From Cobetia marina (lineage in GTDB: Bacteria > Pseudomonadota > Gammaproteobacteria > Pseudomonadales > Halomonadaceae), in contig NZ_CP017114.1 in NCBI RefSeq assembly GCF_001720485.1, forward strand, positions 1,364,001 to 1,428,000: a DNA stretch of 64,000 nt, given 5' to 3'. The notes below the pieces were generated by a model. That model saw only the letters and a list, made by a program, of their open reading frames with translations. It did not search any database and was not told the origin of the DNA. This document shows positions 1 to 10,257 of the stretch, in pieces. How positions within the stretch are numbered: the first letter of the stretch is position 1; each line of letters opens with the position of its first letter. A program made the position numbers and the translations under genes.

Positions 1-857
<857 letters not shown>

Positions 858-883
858 TCATCGGTTGAGCTTTCACAGCCATT

Positions 884-934
884 TGAACTTCGAAAGCCAA
901 CTGGGCTTCGAGAGCAGCTGAACTTCGAAAGCCA
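884..934. repeat. Short direct repeat between parE and parC
   Basis: A 16-bp sequence (TGAACTTCGAAAGCCA) occurs at 884-899 and again at 919-934, with a related partial copy between (GGGCTTCGAGAGC). It lies in the 160-bp gap after the parE stop and has no evident coding role. Confidence 0.6.
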
Positions 935-960
935 GACAAGCTGCGCGACAGCATTCTTTC

Positions 961-992
961 GGGAGCGCCACAGTCAGGCGCTCCCCGGTTTT
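961..992 (+). terminator. Hairpin terminator candidate after parE
   Basis: A perfect 9-bp stem (GGGAGCGCC at 961-969, GGCGCTCCC at 977-985) with a 7-nt loop is followed by CGGTTTTAC. The short T stretch makes it a moderate intrinsic terminator or a partial attenuator ahead of parC. Confidence 0.5.
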
Positions 993-1018
993 ACGCTCGT
1001 AATCAAGGTCAAGTGCCC

Positions 1019-3295
1019 ATGAGCATGGATATCCAGGTCGCGGAGGGTGACGTCGAACGTCTGGCCCTGCGTGACTACACCGAAAAGGCGTACCTCGACT
1101 ACTCGATGTACGTGATTCTCGACCGCGCCCTGCCGCATGTCGGTGATGGCATGAAGCCGGTACAGCGCCGCATCGTCTACGCCATGCGCGAGCTGTCCCT
1201 GACGGCCAACGCCAAGTACAAGAAGTCGGCGCGTACCGTCGGCGATGTGCTGGGCAAGTTCCACCCGCATGGTGACAGCGCCTGTTACGAGGCCATGGTG
1301 CTGATGGCGCAGCCGTTCAGCTATCGCTATCCGCTGGTGGATGGACAGGGCAACTGGGGTAGCCAGGATGACCCCAAGTCCTTCGCGGCCATGCGTTACA
1401 CCGAATCGCGTCTGTCGAAATATTCCGAGGTGCTGCTGTCCGAGCTCTCCCAGGGCACCGTCGACTGGGTGCCCAACTTCGATGGCACCATGAACGAGCC
1501 CAAGGTGCTGCCGGCGCGTCTGCCCAATGTGCTGCTCAACGGCACCACCGGCATCGCGGTGGGCATGGCGACCGACATTCCGCCACACAACGTGCATGAA
1601 GTCGTGGCCGCCACACGCCACCTGCTGCGCAACCCGGACTCCGACAGCGATCAGCTGATGGACTTCCTGCCGGCACCGGATTTCCCCACCGAGGCGGAGA
1701 TCATCACGCCGCGCACCGACCTCGCCAAGCTCTATCGCACCGGTCGTGGCAGCGTGAAGATGCGCGCCCGCTATGTGCTGGAAGAAGGCGATATCGTGAT
1801 CACGGCGCTGCCGTATCAGGTCTCCGGCGCCAAGGTGATCGAGCAGATCGCCGCCCAGATGCAGGCCAAGAAGCTGCCGATGGTCGCGGACCTGCGCGAT
1901 GAGTCCGACCACGAGAACCCGACGCGCCTGCTGATTCAGCCGCGCTCCAATCGGGTCGATATCGAAGGCCTGATGGCGCACCTGTTCGCCACCACGGATC
2001 TCGAGAAGAACGCGCGCGTCAACATGAACGTCATCGATCTCAAGGGTCGCCCGCGCGTGATGGCACTGCACGAGATGCTCGCCGAGTGGCTGCGCTATCG
2101 TCGCGCCACCGTGCGTCGTCGCCTCGAGCATCGTCTGGCCAAGGTCGAGGACCGTCTGCATATCCTCGAGGGTCTGCTGACGGCTTATCTGAATCTCGAC
2201 GAGGTGATTCGCATCATCCGCGAGGAGGAAGATCCCAAGGCCAGCCTGATCGAGACCTTCCAGCTCTCCGAGCGTCAGGCCGAGGCGATCCTCGAGCTGC
2301 GTCTGCGTCACCTGGCACGCCTCGAAGAGATGAAGCTGCGGGGCGAGCAGGACGAGCTCAAGCGCGAGCGCAAGCACCTCAAGCATCTGCTGGGCAATGA
2401 CGAGGCCCTGACCGATCTGATCGACAGTGAGCTTGAGCAGGCTGCCACTGACTTCGGCGATGCACGTCGCTCGCCGCTGGTTGAACGCGGCGAGGCCAAG
2501 GCGCTGTCGGAAGTCGAGCTGATGGGCGCCGACCCGATCACCGTCGCGCTGTCCGAGAAGGGCTGGATCCGCGCCGCCAAGGGACATGATATCGACCCCG
2601 AAGGCCTGTCCTACAAGGCCGGCGACCGCTTCCATCTGGCGGCGCGCGGCAAGACCAATCAGCCGCTGGTGCTGCTGGATGACACCGGGCGCGCCTACAC
2701 CCTGGCCGCGCACAATCTGCCCAGTGCGCGCGGGCAGGGCGAGCCGATCACCGGGCGCATGAATCCGGCGGCGGGGGCTTCGATGGTCGGGCTGCTGCTC
2801 GACGCGCCCTCGGCGCGCTATCTGCTGGCCTCCGATGGTGGCTATGGCTTCGTGACCACGCTCGAGCAGCTGACCGGCAAGAACAAGTCCGGCAAGGCCG
2901 CGCTGACCTTGCCGCGCGGCTGTGCGGTACTGCCGCCGGTGGCGATCCCCGAGGTGCCTGAGACGGCGCAGGGGGATGCCGCGCCGCTGGAAGTGGCGGT
3001 GGTGTCCAACGAAGGGCGTCTGCTGGTCTTCCCGCTCGTCGAGTTGCCGGAAATGTCCAAGGGCAAGGGCAACAAGATGCTGTCGATTCCGGGCGAACGC
3101 GCCGCCAATCGTGAGGAATTCGTGCGCTCGCTGGTGGTCGTGCCTGCCGGGGCCACGCTGGTGGTGCACGCCGGCAAGCGCAAGACGCTGCTCAAGGGGG
3201 CGGATCTTGACTACTATCGTGGCGAGCGTGGCCGACGCGGCAGCAAGTTGCCCAAGGGCTTCCAGAAGGTCGATCGTCTGGCCGTAGACAGTTGA
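1019..3295 (+). CDS. parC: DNA topoisomerase IV subunit A
   Basis: ParC is the breakage-reunion subunit of topoisomerase IV. The 758-residue protein starts [19 protein letters not shown] after a short leader and has the GyrA/ParC fold; the active-site tyrosine is in [11 protein letters not shown], Tyr127 from the ATG at 1019. The quinolone-resistance region reads [10 protein letters not shown], with the wild-type Ser (87) and Glu (91) at the positions usually mutated in resistant strains. A GTG at 1013, two codons upstream in the same frame, is an alternative start. The C-terminal half carries the beta-pinwheel DNA-wrapping region expected for ParC length (about 750 residues). Confidence 0.96.
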   Translation: MSMDIQVAEGDVERLALRDYTEKAYLDYSMYVILDRALPHVGDGMKPVQRRIVYAMRELSLTANAKYKKSARTVGDVLGKFHPHGDSACYEAMVLMAQPFSYRYPLVDGQGNWGSQDDPKSFAAMRYTESRLSKYSEVLLSELSQGTVDWVPNFDGTMNEPKVLPARLPNVLLNGTTGIAVGMATDIPPHNVHEVVAATRHLLRNPDSDSDQLMDFLPAPDFPTEAEIITPRTDLAKLYRTGRGSVKMRARYVLEEGDIVITALPYQVSGAKVIEQIAAQMQAKKLPMVADLRDESDHENPTRLLIQPRSNRVDIEGLMAHLFATTDLEKNARVNMNVIDLKGRPRVMALHEMLAEWLRYRRATVRRRLEHRLAKVEDRLHILEGLLTAYLNLDEVIRIIREEEDPKASLIETFQLSERQAEAILELRLRHLARLEEMKLRGEQDELKRERKHLKHLLGNDEALTDLIDSELEQAATDFGDARRSPLVERGEAKALSEVELMGADPITVALSEKGWIRAAKGHDIDPEGLSYKAGDRFHLAARGKTNQPLVLLDDTGRAYTLAAHNLPSARGQGEPITGRMNPAAGASMVGLLLDAPSARYLLASDGGYGFVTTLEQLTGKNKSGKAALTLPRGCAVLPPVAIPEVPETAQGDAAPLEVAVVSNEGRLLVFPLVELPEMSKGKGNKMLSIPGERAANREEFVRSLVVVPAGATLVVHAGKRKTLLKGADLDYYRGERGRRGSKLPKGFQKVDRLAVDS

Positions 3296-3362
3296 TGATG
3301 CCAGTGGCGAGCTGCCCTGGAGGTAACCTCTTGATGATTCATTGCTCAGGAACGATTTTCCG

Positions 3363-4574
3363 ATGACACAACGTATCTTGATCCGCGCCACCGGTGCGGC
3401 TCGTCCGGGACAGCTGGCAGGGCTCGGTCAGGCGCTGGCCCGCAGTGGCGCACGTCTGCTGGATATCAATCAGAGCGTGACCTTCGGGCTTGTGTCGCTG
3501 GAAGCGCTGGTGGCACTGGAGGCGCAGTCCGAACTGGAAGCGGCGCTGAGTGCTGCCGGGGAACAGCTGGGACTGGATGTGCAGGCCGTGCAGGTCGGCG
3601 CCGAGGAATATGCACGCTGGAGCCATCAGCTGGAGCGCCCGCGCTGGATTCTGACGCTGCTGGCACCGCGACTGCCGGCGGGCATTCTCGCCGAGGTCGG
3701 CGGCCTGACGGCGGAATTCGGTATCACCGTCGAGCTGATGCATCGCCTGTCGGGGCGTGAACCGCTGGATGGCGAGTCACCGGCCGAAGGCGCCTGTGTC
3801 GAGTGCTGGCTGCGCCTGCCGGAGCACGAGACCGACATCAATGCGCTGCGCGAGAAGGCGCTGGCGCTGGGCGCGCTGCATGGTGTCGATATCGCGATCC
3901 AGGAAGACGATATCTGGCGTCGTCATCGCCGCCTGATCTGCTTCGACATGGATTCGACCCTGATCAAGACCGAGGTGATCGATGAGCTGGCGCGTCGTCA
4001 TGGGGTCGGCGAGGAAGTCTCGCAAGTCACCGAGCGTGCCATGCGCGGTGAGCTGGACTTCCAGGAAAGCTTCCGTGAGCGCATGAGCAAGCTCAAGGGG
4101 CTGGACGAGTCGGTGCTGGCGGAGATCGCCGCCAACCTGCCGCTGATGGATGGGGTCGAGCGTCTGATGGCCAATCTCAAGGCGCTGGGCTATCGCACCG
4201 CGATTCTCTCCGGTGGCTTCACCTACTTCGCGCGTCACCTCCAGCAGCTGCTGGGCTTCGATGAGATCCACGCCAACGAGCTGGTGATCGTCGATGGCAA
4301 GGTGACCGGTGAGGTGCGTGAACCGATCGTCGATGCCGAGCGCAAGGCGCTGCTGCTGCGCGAGATCGCCGAGCGTTACGGCCTGCGCATGGAGCAGACC
4401 ATCGCCGTCGGGGATGGTGCCAACGACCTCAAGATGCTTGCTGAAGCAGGGCTGGGCATCGCCTTCCGCGCCAAGCCGCTGGTACGTGAACAGGCGCGTC
4501 AGTCGATCTCGACGCTGGGGCTTGATGCCGTGCTCTATCTGATGGGCTACCGCCAGCAGGACCTCAAGCACTGA
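3363..4574 (+). CDS. serB: Phosphoserine phosphatase with N-terminal ACT-like region
   Basis: SerB catalyses the last step of serine synthesis, removing phosphate from O-phosphoserine. The 403-residue protein has two ACT-like halves in about residues 1-180, then a HAD phosphatase domain: DMDSTLIKTEVIDELA (nucleophile Asp195, acid/base Asp197), ILSGGFT and the Mg2+ loop VGDGANDLKML. The length matches the long Pseudomonas-type SerB rather than the 322-residue E. coli form. The ATG at 3363 is preceded by AGGAA at 3348-3352; an in-frame TTG at 3342 is less likely. A terminator follows at 4602. Confidence 0.95.
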   Translation: MTQRILIRATGAARPGQLAGLGQALARSGARLLDINQSVTFGLVSLEALVALEAQSELEAALSAAGEQLGLDVQAVQVGAEEYARWSHQLERPRWILTLLAPRLPAGILAEVGGLTAEFGITVELMHRLSGREPLDGESPAEGACVECWLRLPEHETDINALREKALALGALHGVDIAIQEDDIWRRHRRLICFDMDSTLIKTEVIDELARRHGVGEEVSQVTERAMRGELDFQESFRERMSKLKGLDESVLAEIAANLPLMDGVERLMANLKALGYRTAILSGGFTYFARHLQQLLGFDEIHANELVIVDGKVTGEVREPIVDAERKALLLREIAERYGLRMEQTIAVGDGANDLKMLAEAGLGIAFRAKPLVREQARQSISTLGLDAVLYLMGYRQQDLKH

Positions 4575-4601
4575 GTCTGCAGTGAGTGCCTGACGGTGCC
4601 T

Positions 4602-4647
4602 CATCGAAAACGCCCTCACCGCGGTTGCGGTGGGGGCGTTTTCGATG
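4602..4647 (+). terminator. Terminator after serB
   Basis: A 21-bp inverted repeat (4602-4622 with 4627-4647) containing CGAAAACGCCC and GGGCGTTTTCG has a 4-nt loop. The internal A/T tracts let it act in either direction. It separates serB from the next gene. Confidence 0.75.
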
Positions 4648-4795
4648 TTCGGGGCGGATGGGACGGGGTCTAGTCCCAAAGCAGCAGGGTGGTTTTGCGC
4701 ACGGTGACTAGACTGGTGACAGACGCCGACGACTCGGAGTCTGTCTGTTGTCGCCCTACCAAAACGCCATTCGCCACGCCGTCAGGAGTTTGCCC

Positions 4796-5044
4796 ATGCC
4801 GTCACCCTATGACGATGAACTGCACCTGCTGTGTCTGTTCCCGCATGACGCCGCCCTCAAGGGCTTGAAGATTCGCCACGATGCCAGTCCTGACATGGTC
4901 GCTGCGGCAGAACGTCTGCACGCCAAGGGCCTGACCACGCTGCCCGATGGTGGCTATCTGACCTCCGTGGGTCGTGAGGCTGCCGAGCATGCCCATCGTC
5001 TGAACGATCTGCTGCACGTTCCCCAGGCCATGACAGGGACCTGA
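4796..5044 (+). CDS. Small TIGR02647-type conserved protein
   Basis: An 82-residue soluble protein resembles the TIGR02647 family of small gammaproteobacterial proteins of unknown role, recognised from the LHLLCLF start region, the HDASPDMVAAAERLHAKGL helix and GGYLTSVGREAAEHA. The second half looks like a winged-helix wing with a following helix, so DNA binding is possible but unproven. ATG at 4796 is chosen because CAGGAG sits at 4783-4788; an upstream in-frame TTG at 4748 lacks this. It is a monocistronic unit between terminators at 4602-4647 and 5089-5144. Confidence 0.8.
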   Translation: MPSPYDDELHLLCLFPHDAALKGLKIRHDASPDMVAAAERLHAKGLTTLPDGGYLTSVGREAAEHAHRLNDLLHVPQAMTGT

Positions 5045-5058
5045 ACACCGCGCATGAG

Positions 5059-5082
5059 CCCCGGATACGGCGATATCCGGGG
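5059..5082 (+). terminator. Small hairpin after the TIGR02647-type gene
   Basis: A 9-bp stem (CCCCGGATA at 5059-5067, TATCCGGGG at 5074-5082) lies 14 bp after the stop codon. It has no T tract and precedes the stronger terminator at 5089. Confidence 0.35.
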
Positions 5083-5088
5083 ACAGGT

Positions 5089-5144
5089 GCAATAACGCAA
5101 GACGCCCCGCGGCAGCCTGCCGGCGGGGCGTCTTGCGTTATTGC
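5089..5144. terminator. Bidirectional terminator between convergent genes
   Basis: A perfect 22-bp stem (5089-5110 with 5123-5144) has a 12-nt loop and both GC core and AT-rich feet. It lies between convergent genes ending at 5044 and 5153, so it can serve both. Confidence 0.85.
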
Positions 5145-5152
5145 CTGAGGGG

Positions 5153-5512
5153 TCAGGCCTTGTGCTTGCGGTAGGTCGCGCGCGTGATCTCGACGATCTC
5201 CACGCTGACCTCGCGAGCGGCCTCGCAGTGCGGCTTGAGGGCTTCCATCAGGATGTCCGCCAGACGCGACTTGTCGTCATCGCTTCGGCCTTCCAGCTGA
5301 TGGCAGTGAAGGTTGACGAAGCCATGCTTGTGCGCCAGTGGTGCCTGATTGCCCGCCAGGCGCCAGTGACGCCAGCTTTCCGCGCGCACCTTGATGTCGC
5401 TTTCCTTGAACAGGCCGCTTTGCATGGCGGCGGCATGCAGGTCATCCATGATCGCGTCCATGTCGAGGCTGGGGGCCAGACTGTCGGCATAATCAATGAC
5501 GAGATGAGGCAT
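5153..5512 (-). CDS. 5-carboxymethyl-2-hydroxymuconate isomerase family protein
   Basis: A 119-residue protein of the HpcD/CHMI family, a tautomerase-superfamily fold using an N-terminal proline (MPHLVIDYADSL). HpcD itself isomerises a homoprotocatechuate ring-cleavage product. No other homoprotocatechuate genes lie nearby, so the true substrate is uncertain. The start at 5512 leaves Pro as residue 2, as the family requires for catalysis after Met removal, and AAGGAG lies just upstream; a longer frame extending to 5632 is rejected. It is convergent with the TIGR02647-type gene. Confidence 0.8.
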   Translation of the reverse strand: MPHLVIDYADSLAPSLDMDAIMDDLHAAAMQSGLFKESDIKVRAESWRHWRLAGNQAPLAHKHGFVNLHCHQLEGRSDDDKSRLADILMEALKPHCEAAREVSVEIVEITRATYRKHKA

Positions 5513-5686
5513 GTGATGGGCTCCTTGAGCGTGGCCACGCCTCTTGGGGCGTGTGCCGATGGTGATGATGGCCAGCGATTCTAGCGAAATGGGGCCGCGA
5601 TGGTAGCAGATTTTCGCAAGCGCACCGCGCATGGCGCAGTGCTGACCTCAAGGTCTGACCTCATCGGCTGATCTCATCGGTGGATT

Positions 5687-6853
5687 TCAACTGCGGGCAA
5701 TCAGCGTGGCTCTCGTCGGGTCCGGATGGTCATCATGGCCGAAAGTCTGGGCGTGGTCTGCAAGGTGGCCCGGGGAGTGAGCACCACTCAGGGGCGTCTT
5801 GGAGCGGCGCCCGGGGATCTCGCGCACCAGACGTGGCATCAGGAAGCCGGGCAGATGCTCCAGCAGTGCCTCCATCAGGGCGCAGGCGTCTTCATCGCTG
5901 ACCGCGAAGTGGGCGGCGCCCTGGACGGGGTCGAAGGCATGCAGGTAGTAGGGCAGCACCCCGCACTCGAACAGTCGCTCGGCGAGGGCCGTCTGCGTTT
6001 CCACCGAGTCATTGACGCCGCGCAGGATGACGCTCTGGTTGAGCAGGGTGACCCCGGCTGCCTTGAGGCGTGTCATGGCCGCGGCGACCTCCGCGTCCAG
6101 CTCGTTGGCGTGGTTGCTGTGGATGACCAGCACCTTCTGCAGTCGCGTCGCCTTCAGCCAGTCCAGCAGCTCGGCATTGACGCGATCCGGTATCACCACC
6201 GGCAGGCGGGTGTGGATGCGCAAACGCTTGAGATGCGGTATCTCGCCCAATGATTCCACCAGCCAGGCCAGTCGCCTGTCGGGAGACACGAGCGGGTCGC
6301 CACCCGAGAGGATGACCTCGTGGATGCGCTCATCGGCGCGCAGGTAGTCGAGAATGTCCTGCCATTGCGCGCGGCTGGGCTGGTGGTCTTCATAGGGAAA
6401 ATGGCGCCGGAAACAATAGCGGCAATTGATCGCGCAGCCACCGCTGGCCATCAGCAGCACTCGGTTGGTGTACTTGTGGATCAGTCCCGGGAGCGGGGTG
6501 TGCTCCGCTTCTTCCAGCGGGTCGGTGACATAGCCGTCGAGCACGTCCGTCTCGCTGTCCAGTGGCAGCACCTGACGCAGCAGCGGGTCATTCGGGTCTT
6601 CGGGGCGGATGCGGCTGGCATAGGCCTCGGGAACGCGGATCGAGAACAGGGCATGGCCGTCGCTGGCGCCGGGAAGCCATTCGTGATCCAGTCCCAGGCG
6701 GTCCAGCAGCGCCTCGGGAGAGCGAATGACGTCGCGCAGCTGTGCACGCCAGTCACCGCGCGGACTCGAGTGGAGTGCGAGGGGTGTCACATCGTGACTT
6801 TCGCACGTCTCATGCGTGATGGTATGCAAGGATGGCGAGGTTCGGGTTATCAT
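5687..6853 (-). CDS. epmB: EF-P beta-lysylation protein (lysine 2,3-aminomutase-like)
   Basis: EpmB is a radical-SAM enzyme that converts alpha-lysine to beta-lysine for attachment to elongation factor P. The 388-residue protein has the CxxxCxxC cluster as [13 protein letters not shown], the SGGDP and [11 protein letters not shown] motifs of KamA-type aminomutases, and [15 protein letters not shown] at 6853 is preferred because AAGAAG is 8 nt upstream; ATG at 6859 is also possible. The gene is divergent from efp, its functional target, and epmA follows efp, so both modification genes flank the substrate gene. Confidence 0.95.
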   Translation of the reverse strand: MITRTSPSLHTITHETCESHDVTPLALHSSPRGDWRAQLRDVIRSPEALLDRLGLDHEWLPGASDGHALFSIRVPEAYASRIRPEDPNDPLLRQVLPLDSETDVLDGYVTDPLEEAEHTPLPGLIHKYTNRVLLMASGGCAINCRYCFRRHFPYEDHQPSRAQWQDILDYLRADERIHEVILSGGDPLVSPDRRLAWLVESLGEIPHLKRLRIHTRLPVVIPDRVNAELLDWLKATRLQKVLVIHSNHANELDAEVAAAMTRLKAAGVTLLNQSVILRGVNDSVETQTALAERLFECGVLPYYLHAFDPVQGAAHFAVSDEDACALMEALLEHLPGFLMPRLVREIPGRRSKTPLSGAHSPGHLADHAQTFGHDDHPDPTRATLIARS

Positions 6854-6946
6854 GCGCATCACTTCTTAGTCATGGTTGCTGCCCGTGAGGCGGCAATCTG
6901 GAATTCATGGCGGGCAAGACCCGTTAACGAGTCGAGAGCGAGCAAG

Positions 6947-7513
6947 ATGGCCAATTATTCTACCAACGAATTCAAGTCCGGTCTGAAAGTGATGCTGGAC
7001 AATGACCCCTGTGCCATCGTTGACAATGAGCTGGTCAAGCCGGGCAAGGGGCAGGCCTTCAATCGCGTCAAGCTGCGCAACCTGAAGACCGGTCGTGTGT
7101 GGGAGCGGACGTTCAAGTCCGGTGAGAGCATCGAAGCTGCCGACGTCATGGAAGTCGACATGGAATACCTCTACACCGACGGGGAAATGTGGCACTTCAT
7201 GCGTACCGATGGCTCCTTCGAACAGTATGCCGTCGATGGCAAGGCGCTGGGCGACAACATCAAGTGGCTGAAAGAGCAGGTCGTCTACACCATCACGCTG
7301 TGGAATGACAACGCGATCGCGGTGACTCCGCCGAACTTCATCGAGCTGGAAGTCGTCGAGACGGATCCGGGCCTCAAGGGTGACACCGCCAACGGTGGCT
7401 CCAAGCCGGCGACGCTGTCTTCCGGTGCCGTGGTGCGTGTCCCGCTGTTCATCAACCAGGGCGAAGTGCTCAAGGTCGATACGCGCAGCGCCGAGTACGT
7501 CTCGCGCGCCTGA
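6947..7513 (+). CDS. efp: Elongation factor P
   Basis: EF-P enters the ribosomal E site and relieves stalling at polyproline stretches. The 188-residue product has the standard length, starts [14 protein letters not shown], and carries the modification loop KPGKGQAF with Lys34 as the expected beta-lysylation site. The ATG at 6947 is fixed by family length; a much longer in-frame extension upstream is not coding. Flanking epmB and epmA indicate EpmAB-type rather than rhamnose-type modification. The hydroxylase EpmC is not in the window. Confidence 0.98.
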   Translation: MANYSTNEFKSGLKVMLDNDPCAIVDNELVKPGKGQAFNRVKLRNLKTGRVWERTFKSGESIEAADVMEVDMEYLYTDGEMWHFMRTDGSFEQYAVDGKALGDNIKWLKEQVVYTITLWNDNAIAVTPPNFIELEVVETDPGLKGDTANGGSKPATLSSGAVVRVPLFINQGEVLKVDTRSAEYVSRA

Positions 7514-7541
7514 GCCTTTTCGCTCACGTCGTGATCCCTCT

Positions 7542-7566
7542 GATGCCTCGCCTCGTGCGGGGCATC
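7542..7566 (+). terminator. Terminator candidate between efp and epmA
   Basis: A 10-bp stem with one G-U pair (GATGCCTCGC at 7542-7551, GCGGGGCATC at 7557-7566) and a 5-nt loop is followed by ATCGTTTGT. It begins 28 bp after the efp stop. The weak T tract suggests partial readthrough into epmA. Confidence 0.55.
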
Positions 7567-7633
7567 ATCGTTTGTGCCGGTCAATCCTGCAGGTTGGCCA
7601 CTGTCCCTTGCTGATCCACTCGTCGAGCTCGCC

Positions 7634-8710
7634 ATGTCAGACGTCGATATTCCCTCTGATTCTCCCCAGCCCCCCTTGCCGCAAGACTGGGCGCCCACTG
7701 CGACGCGAGAGCGACTCGTGCAGCGCGCACGACTGATCAATGAGGTGCGGGCCTTCTTCGCCGAGCGTGAGGTGCTGGAGGTGGAGACGCCGGTGCTGGG
7801 GCAGGCCGGCTCGACCGACGTGGGGCTGGCCTCGTTGTCATCGTCGTTGCAATTGCCCGGTGAGCGTGAACGGGTGCCGATGTGGCTGCAGACCTCGCCG
7901 GAATTCCACATGAAGCGTCTGCTGGCGGCCGGCAGCGGGCCGATCTTCCAGATCGCGCGTGCCTTCCGCGATGGTGAGGTCAGTCGTCGCCACAATCCCG
8001 AGTTCTGCATGCTGGAATGGTATCGCCCCGGCATGAGTCTCGAGGGCCTGAGAGAGGAAACCTGTGAGCTGATCCAGCGCGTGATGGCGCTCGGGGCGCG
8101 GCTGACCGGCAAGTCGTCGCTGCTGGACACCTCTGATGCATCAGACGCCTCAGGGGCTGGTCCTGCCGTCACGGCCTACCGTGATCTCTTCCGGCGAGTG
8201 CTGTCACTGGACCCGTTCAGTGCCTCTCTGGACGAGGTACGCGCGGCATGCGGGCGTGAGTGCGCTGTCGATGCCAGTGACTGGTCCCATGAGACCTGCC
8301 TGGATGCGCTGATGAGTCTGGTGATCGAGCCGACATTGGGGCAGGGCGCCGTGGAGCTGGTGACGGACTATCCCGCGGCCCAGGCGGCGCTGGCACGCAA
8401 GCATCGGGATGCTGAAGGGGAGTGGGTGGCCTCGCGTTTCGAGGCATATGTCGCAGGGATCGAGTTGGCCAACGGTTACGATGAGCTGACCGATGCCGCC
8501 GAGCAGGCATCGCGCTTCGCGGCTGACAATGCCGAGCGTCATGCGGCAGGCCTGCCGCAGGTCGCGGCAGACCATCGCCTGGTGGCCGCCTTGCACGCCG
8601 GGATGCCGGCAGGCAGTGGTGTGGCGCTGGGGCTGGATCGTCTGATCATGCTGGCACTGGGTGAGCGTGATATTGCCGCAGTGGTTGCCTTCCCGGCAGC
8701 ACGTGCTTGA
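7634..8710 (+). CDS. epmA: EF-P--(R)-beta-lysine ligase
   Basis: EpmA (PoxA/GenX) is a lysyl-tRNA synthetase paralogue without the anticodon-binding domain; it adenylates beta-lysine and transfers it to Lys34 of EF-P. The 358-residue protein shows class II motif 2 (FQIARAFRDGEVSRRHNPEF), the MLEWYRPG segment, ELANGYDEL and the motif 3 GVALGLDRL. An insertion of low-complexity residues (about 180-190, rich in Asp/Ser/Ala) is a local feature. Start ATG at 7634 gives a normal family length although its ribosome-binding site is weak; a GTG further upstream (7574) is in frame. Confidence 0.95.
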   Translation: MSDVDIPSDSPQPPLPQDWAPTATRERLVQRARLINEVRAFFAEREVLEVETPVLGQAGSTDVGLASLSSSLQLPGERERVPMWLQTSPEFHMKRLLAAGSGPIFQIARAFRDGEVSRRHNPEFCMLEWYRPGMSLEGLREETCELIQRVMALGARLTGKSSLLDTSDASDASGAGPAVTAYRDLFRRVLSLDPFSASLDEVRAACGRECAVDASDWSHETCLDALMSLVIEPTLGQGAVELVTDYPAAQAALARKHRDAEGEWVASRFEAYVAGIELANGYDELTDAAEQASRFAADNAERHAAGLPQVAADHRLVAALHAGMPAGSGVALGLDRLIMLALGERDIAAVVAFPAARA

Positions 8711-9194
8711 GGTGTCACGTTGCTCGCAAGCAATTGCGTTTATCTTTGACACGCTAGGGACATCTGAGTCGTCTAGACTGCAGGTATCAGACAGGGAGTC
8801 TGATGTCGTCATACCGGCGTCGTAGCGGGGCAGACATTCCCTCTGGGTACCTGCTCCATCGATCGGCACGGGGTGAGGCGATTCACATGACCGAAGGAGT
8901 GGCTGTCGGGCGCCTTTCATCGGGCATGGTGACAAGGTGTCGACAGGGGTCTCGCATGAGCTTCTCGGAGCCGCTCATGAGAGATTCCGGCAGTAGAGCC
9001 TCAAGAGAACTACGCCATTCAGGGAGGAAGACTCGCAGTTGGACGAACAGGCATGTCCAGGCACGTTGGCGAGATGCTGACGTGCAAGGATGCCAGAGGG
9101 GGCCGGTTGATACTGGTGCCTCAGTTGAAAAGGGAAGCCTGGCGGCTTCCCTTTTTTATGTGTCATCCATTGCCTTCGGCAGCGCTCCTGCCTG
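8711..9194. other. Gap between epmA and psd without a convincing gene
   Basis: These 484 bp contain no supported protein gene. A TTGACA hexamer at 8746-8751 points rightward, but the nearest -10-like hexamer (TAGACT, 8774-8779) is at a poor 22-bp spacing. The stretch ends in a strong intrinsic terminator (9130-9157) whose best T tract is on the + strand. Reading frames crossing it have no family resemblance and run into antisense psd. Confidence 0.5.
9130..9157. terminator. Strong intrinsic terminator downstream of psd
   Basis: A 10-bp stem AAGGGAAGCC/GGCTTCCCTT with a TGGC loop is followed on the + strand by six T residues. On the minus strand it lies 38 bp after the psd stop with a four-T tract, so it can end psd transcription as well as rightward transcription from the 8.7-9.1 kb gap. 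Confidence 0.85.
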
Positions 9195-10103
9195 TCATTC
9201 GCTGTCTGGCGCGAAGGTTTCCTCATTGCCGAGGGCCGACTCGTCAACGACCTGCGACTCGCAGGAGGCTGGCCGCATGCCGAGTGACTGCCCCATGCTG
9301 ACCTTCTGGCCCGGCATCAGGGTGTCATCGAACTCGACGCTGTCCGGGAAGCACATCACCACGGTGGAGCCGAGCTGGAAGCGACCCATCTCGGCGCCCC
9401 GTGCCAGCTCGATGAGTTGATCGAAGCGGGTCGTCTCGACATCGCCGGACAGTGGCGTGACCTGGCCGCTCCACACGGTCTTGATCGCCGCGACGATCAT
9501 CGCGCCGACCAGCACCATGGCCATCGGGCCGTGTTCGGTCTCGAAGATGCAGACCAGGCGCTCATTGCGGGCGAAGAGGCCCGGCACATGCGTGGCGGTG
9601 GCTTCATTGACCGAGAACAGGCGTCCCGGCACGTAGGCCATCTCCACCAGGCGGCCCGCCAGGGGCATGTGGACGCGGTGATAGTCCTTCGGTGACAGAT
9701 AGACGGTAGCGAAGCGGCCGTTGCGGAAGGGGGCGGCACGCTCCTCGCTGCCACCCAGCAGCTGGGTCAGCGAGAAGGCCTGACCCTTGGCCTGCACCAG
9801 GGTGCCGTGGCTGATGGCTCCGAACTGCGACAGCACACCATCGGCAGGCGAGACGAGTCCTTCCTCGATGGGGCGGGCCTCTTGCTTGAGGGCACGGGTG
9901 AAGAAGTCGTTGAAGCAGGCGTAGGCGCGCGGATTCTCCTCGAGCGCCTCGTTCATGTTGACGTCGTAGGCCTTGATGAAACGTTCGATGAAGGTGTTCT
10001 TGACCCACGGGTTCTCGCAGGCGGCGATGCGCCCGATGAGGCGTGAGATCAGGTGCTGGGGTAACGGGTATTGGCTCAGAGAGAACAGCTTGGCACGATC
10101 CAC
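9195..10103 (-). CDS. psd: Phosphatidylserine decarboxylase proenzyme
   Basis: Psd makes phosphatidylethanolamine at the inner membrane. The 302-residue proenzyme contains VSPADG, the DYHRVHMP histidine motif and the LGSTVV self-cleavage site, whose Ser becomes the pyruvoyl group of the alpha subunit. The start is taken as GTG at 10103, because AAGGAT lies 8 nt upstream and [17 protein letters not shown] matches family N-termini; an extended frame to 10187 is unlikely. The gene lies behind rhdA in the same direction, separated by a hairpin. The C-terminal tail after LGM is longer than in E. coli and acidic. Confidence 0.95.
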   Translation of the reverse strand: MDRAKLFSLSQYPLPQHLISRLIGRIAACENPWVKNTFIERFIKAYDVNMNEALEENPRAYACFNDFFTRALKQEARPIEEGLVSPADGVLSQFGAISHGTLVQAKGQAFSLTQLLGGSEERAAPFRNGRFATVYLSPKDYHRVHMPLAGRLVEMAYVPGRLFSVNEATATHVPGLFARNERLVCIFETEHGPMAMVLVGAMIVAAIKTVWSGQVTPLSGDVETTRFDQLIELARGAEMGRFQLGSTVVMCFPDSVEFDDTLMPGQKVSMGQSLGMRPASCESQVVDESALGNEETFAPDSE

Positions 10104-10129
10104 GATGTTGATCCTTGCAGAAAAGAGAA

Positions 10130-10149
10130 GCCCGCCCCGAAGGGCGGGC
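10130..10149 (-). terminator. Hairpin between rhdA and psd
   Basis: Read on the minus strand, an 8-bp GC stem GCCCGCCC/GGGCGGGC is closed by a TTCG tetraloop and followed by TTCTCTTTTCTG. It lies between rhdA (stop at 10258) and the psd start, so it probably attenuates or ends the rhdA transcript. Confidence 0.65.
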
Positions 10150-10257
10150 GCTGACCAACGAGATGGCGGCCAGCAGGCTGGCAGCACCTTAGCCCATCGT
10201 CATTGGCCGCTCAAGCGCGGGGGCAGGCAGGGGCAGCAGCGAGCCCCCTCCGGCCGC

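Noticed and set aside
974..3391. An 805-codon open frame antisense to parC
   Set aside because: It exactly shadows parC, has GC-biased, His/Arg/Gln-rich composition and no family features; it arises from third-position GC bias.
8803..9420. A rightward frame crossing the epmA-psd gap into antisense psd
   Set aside because: Arg/Ser-rich without family resemblance; it runs through a strong terminator.
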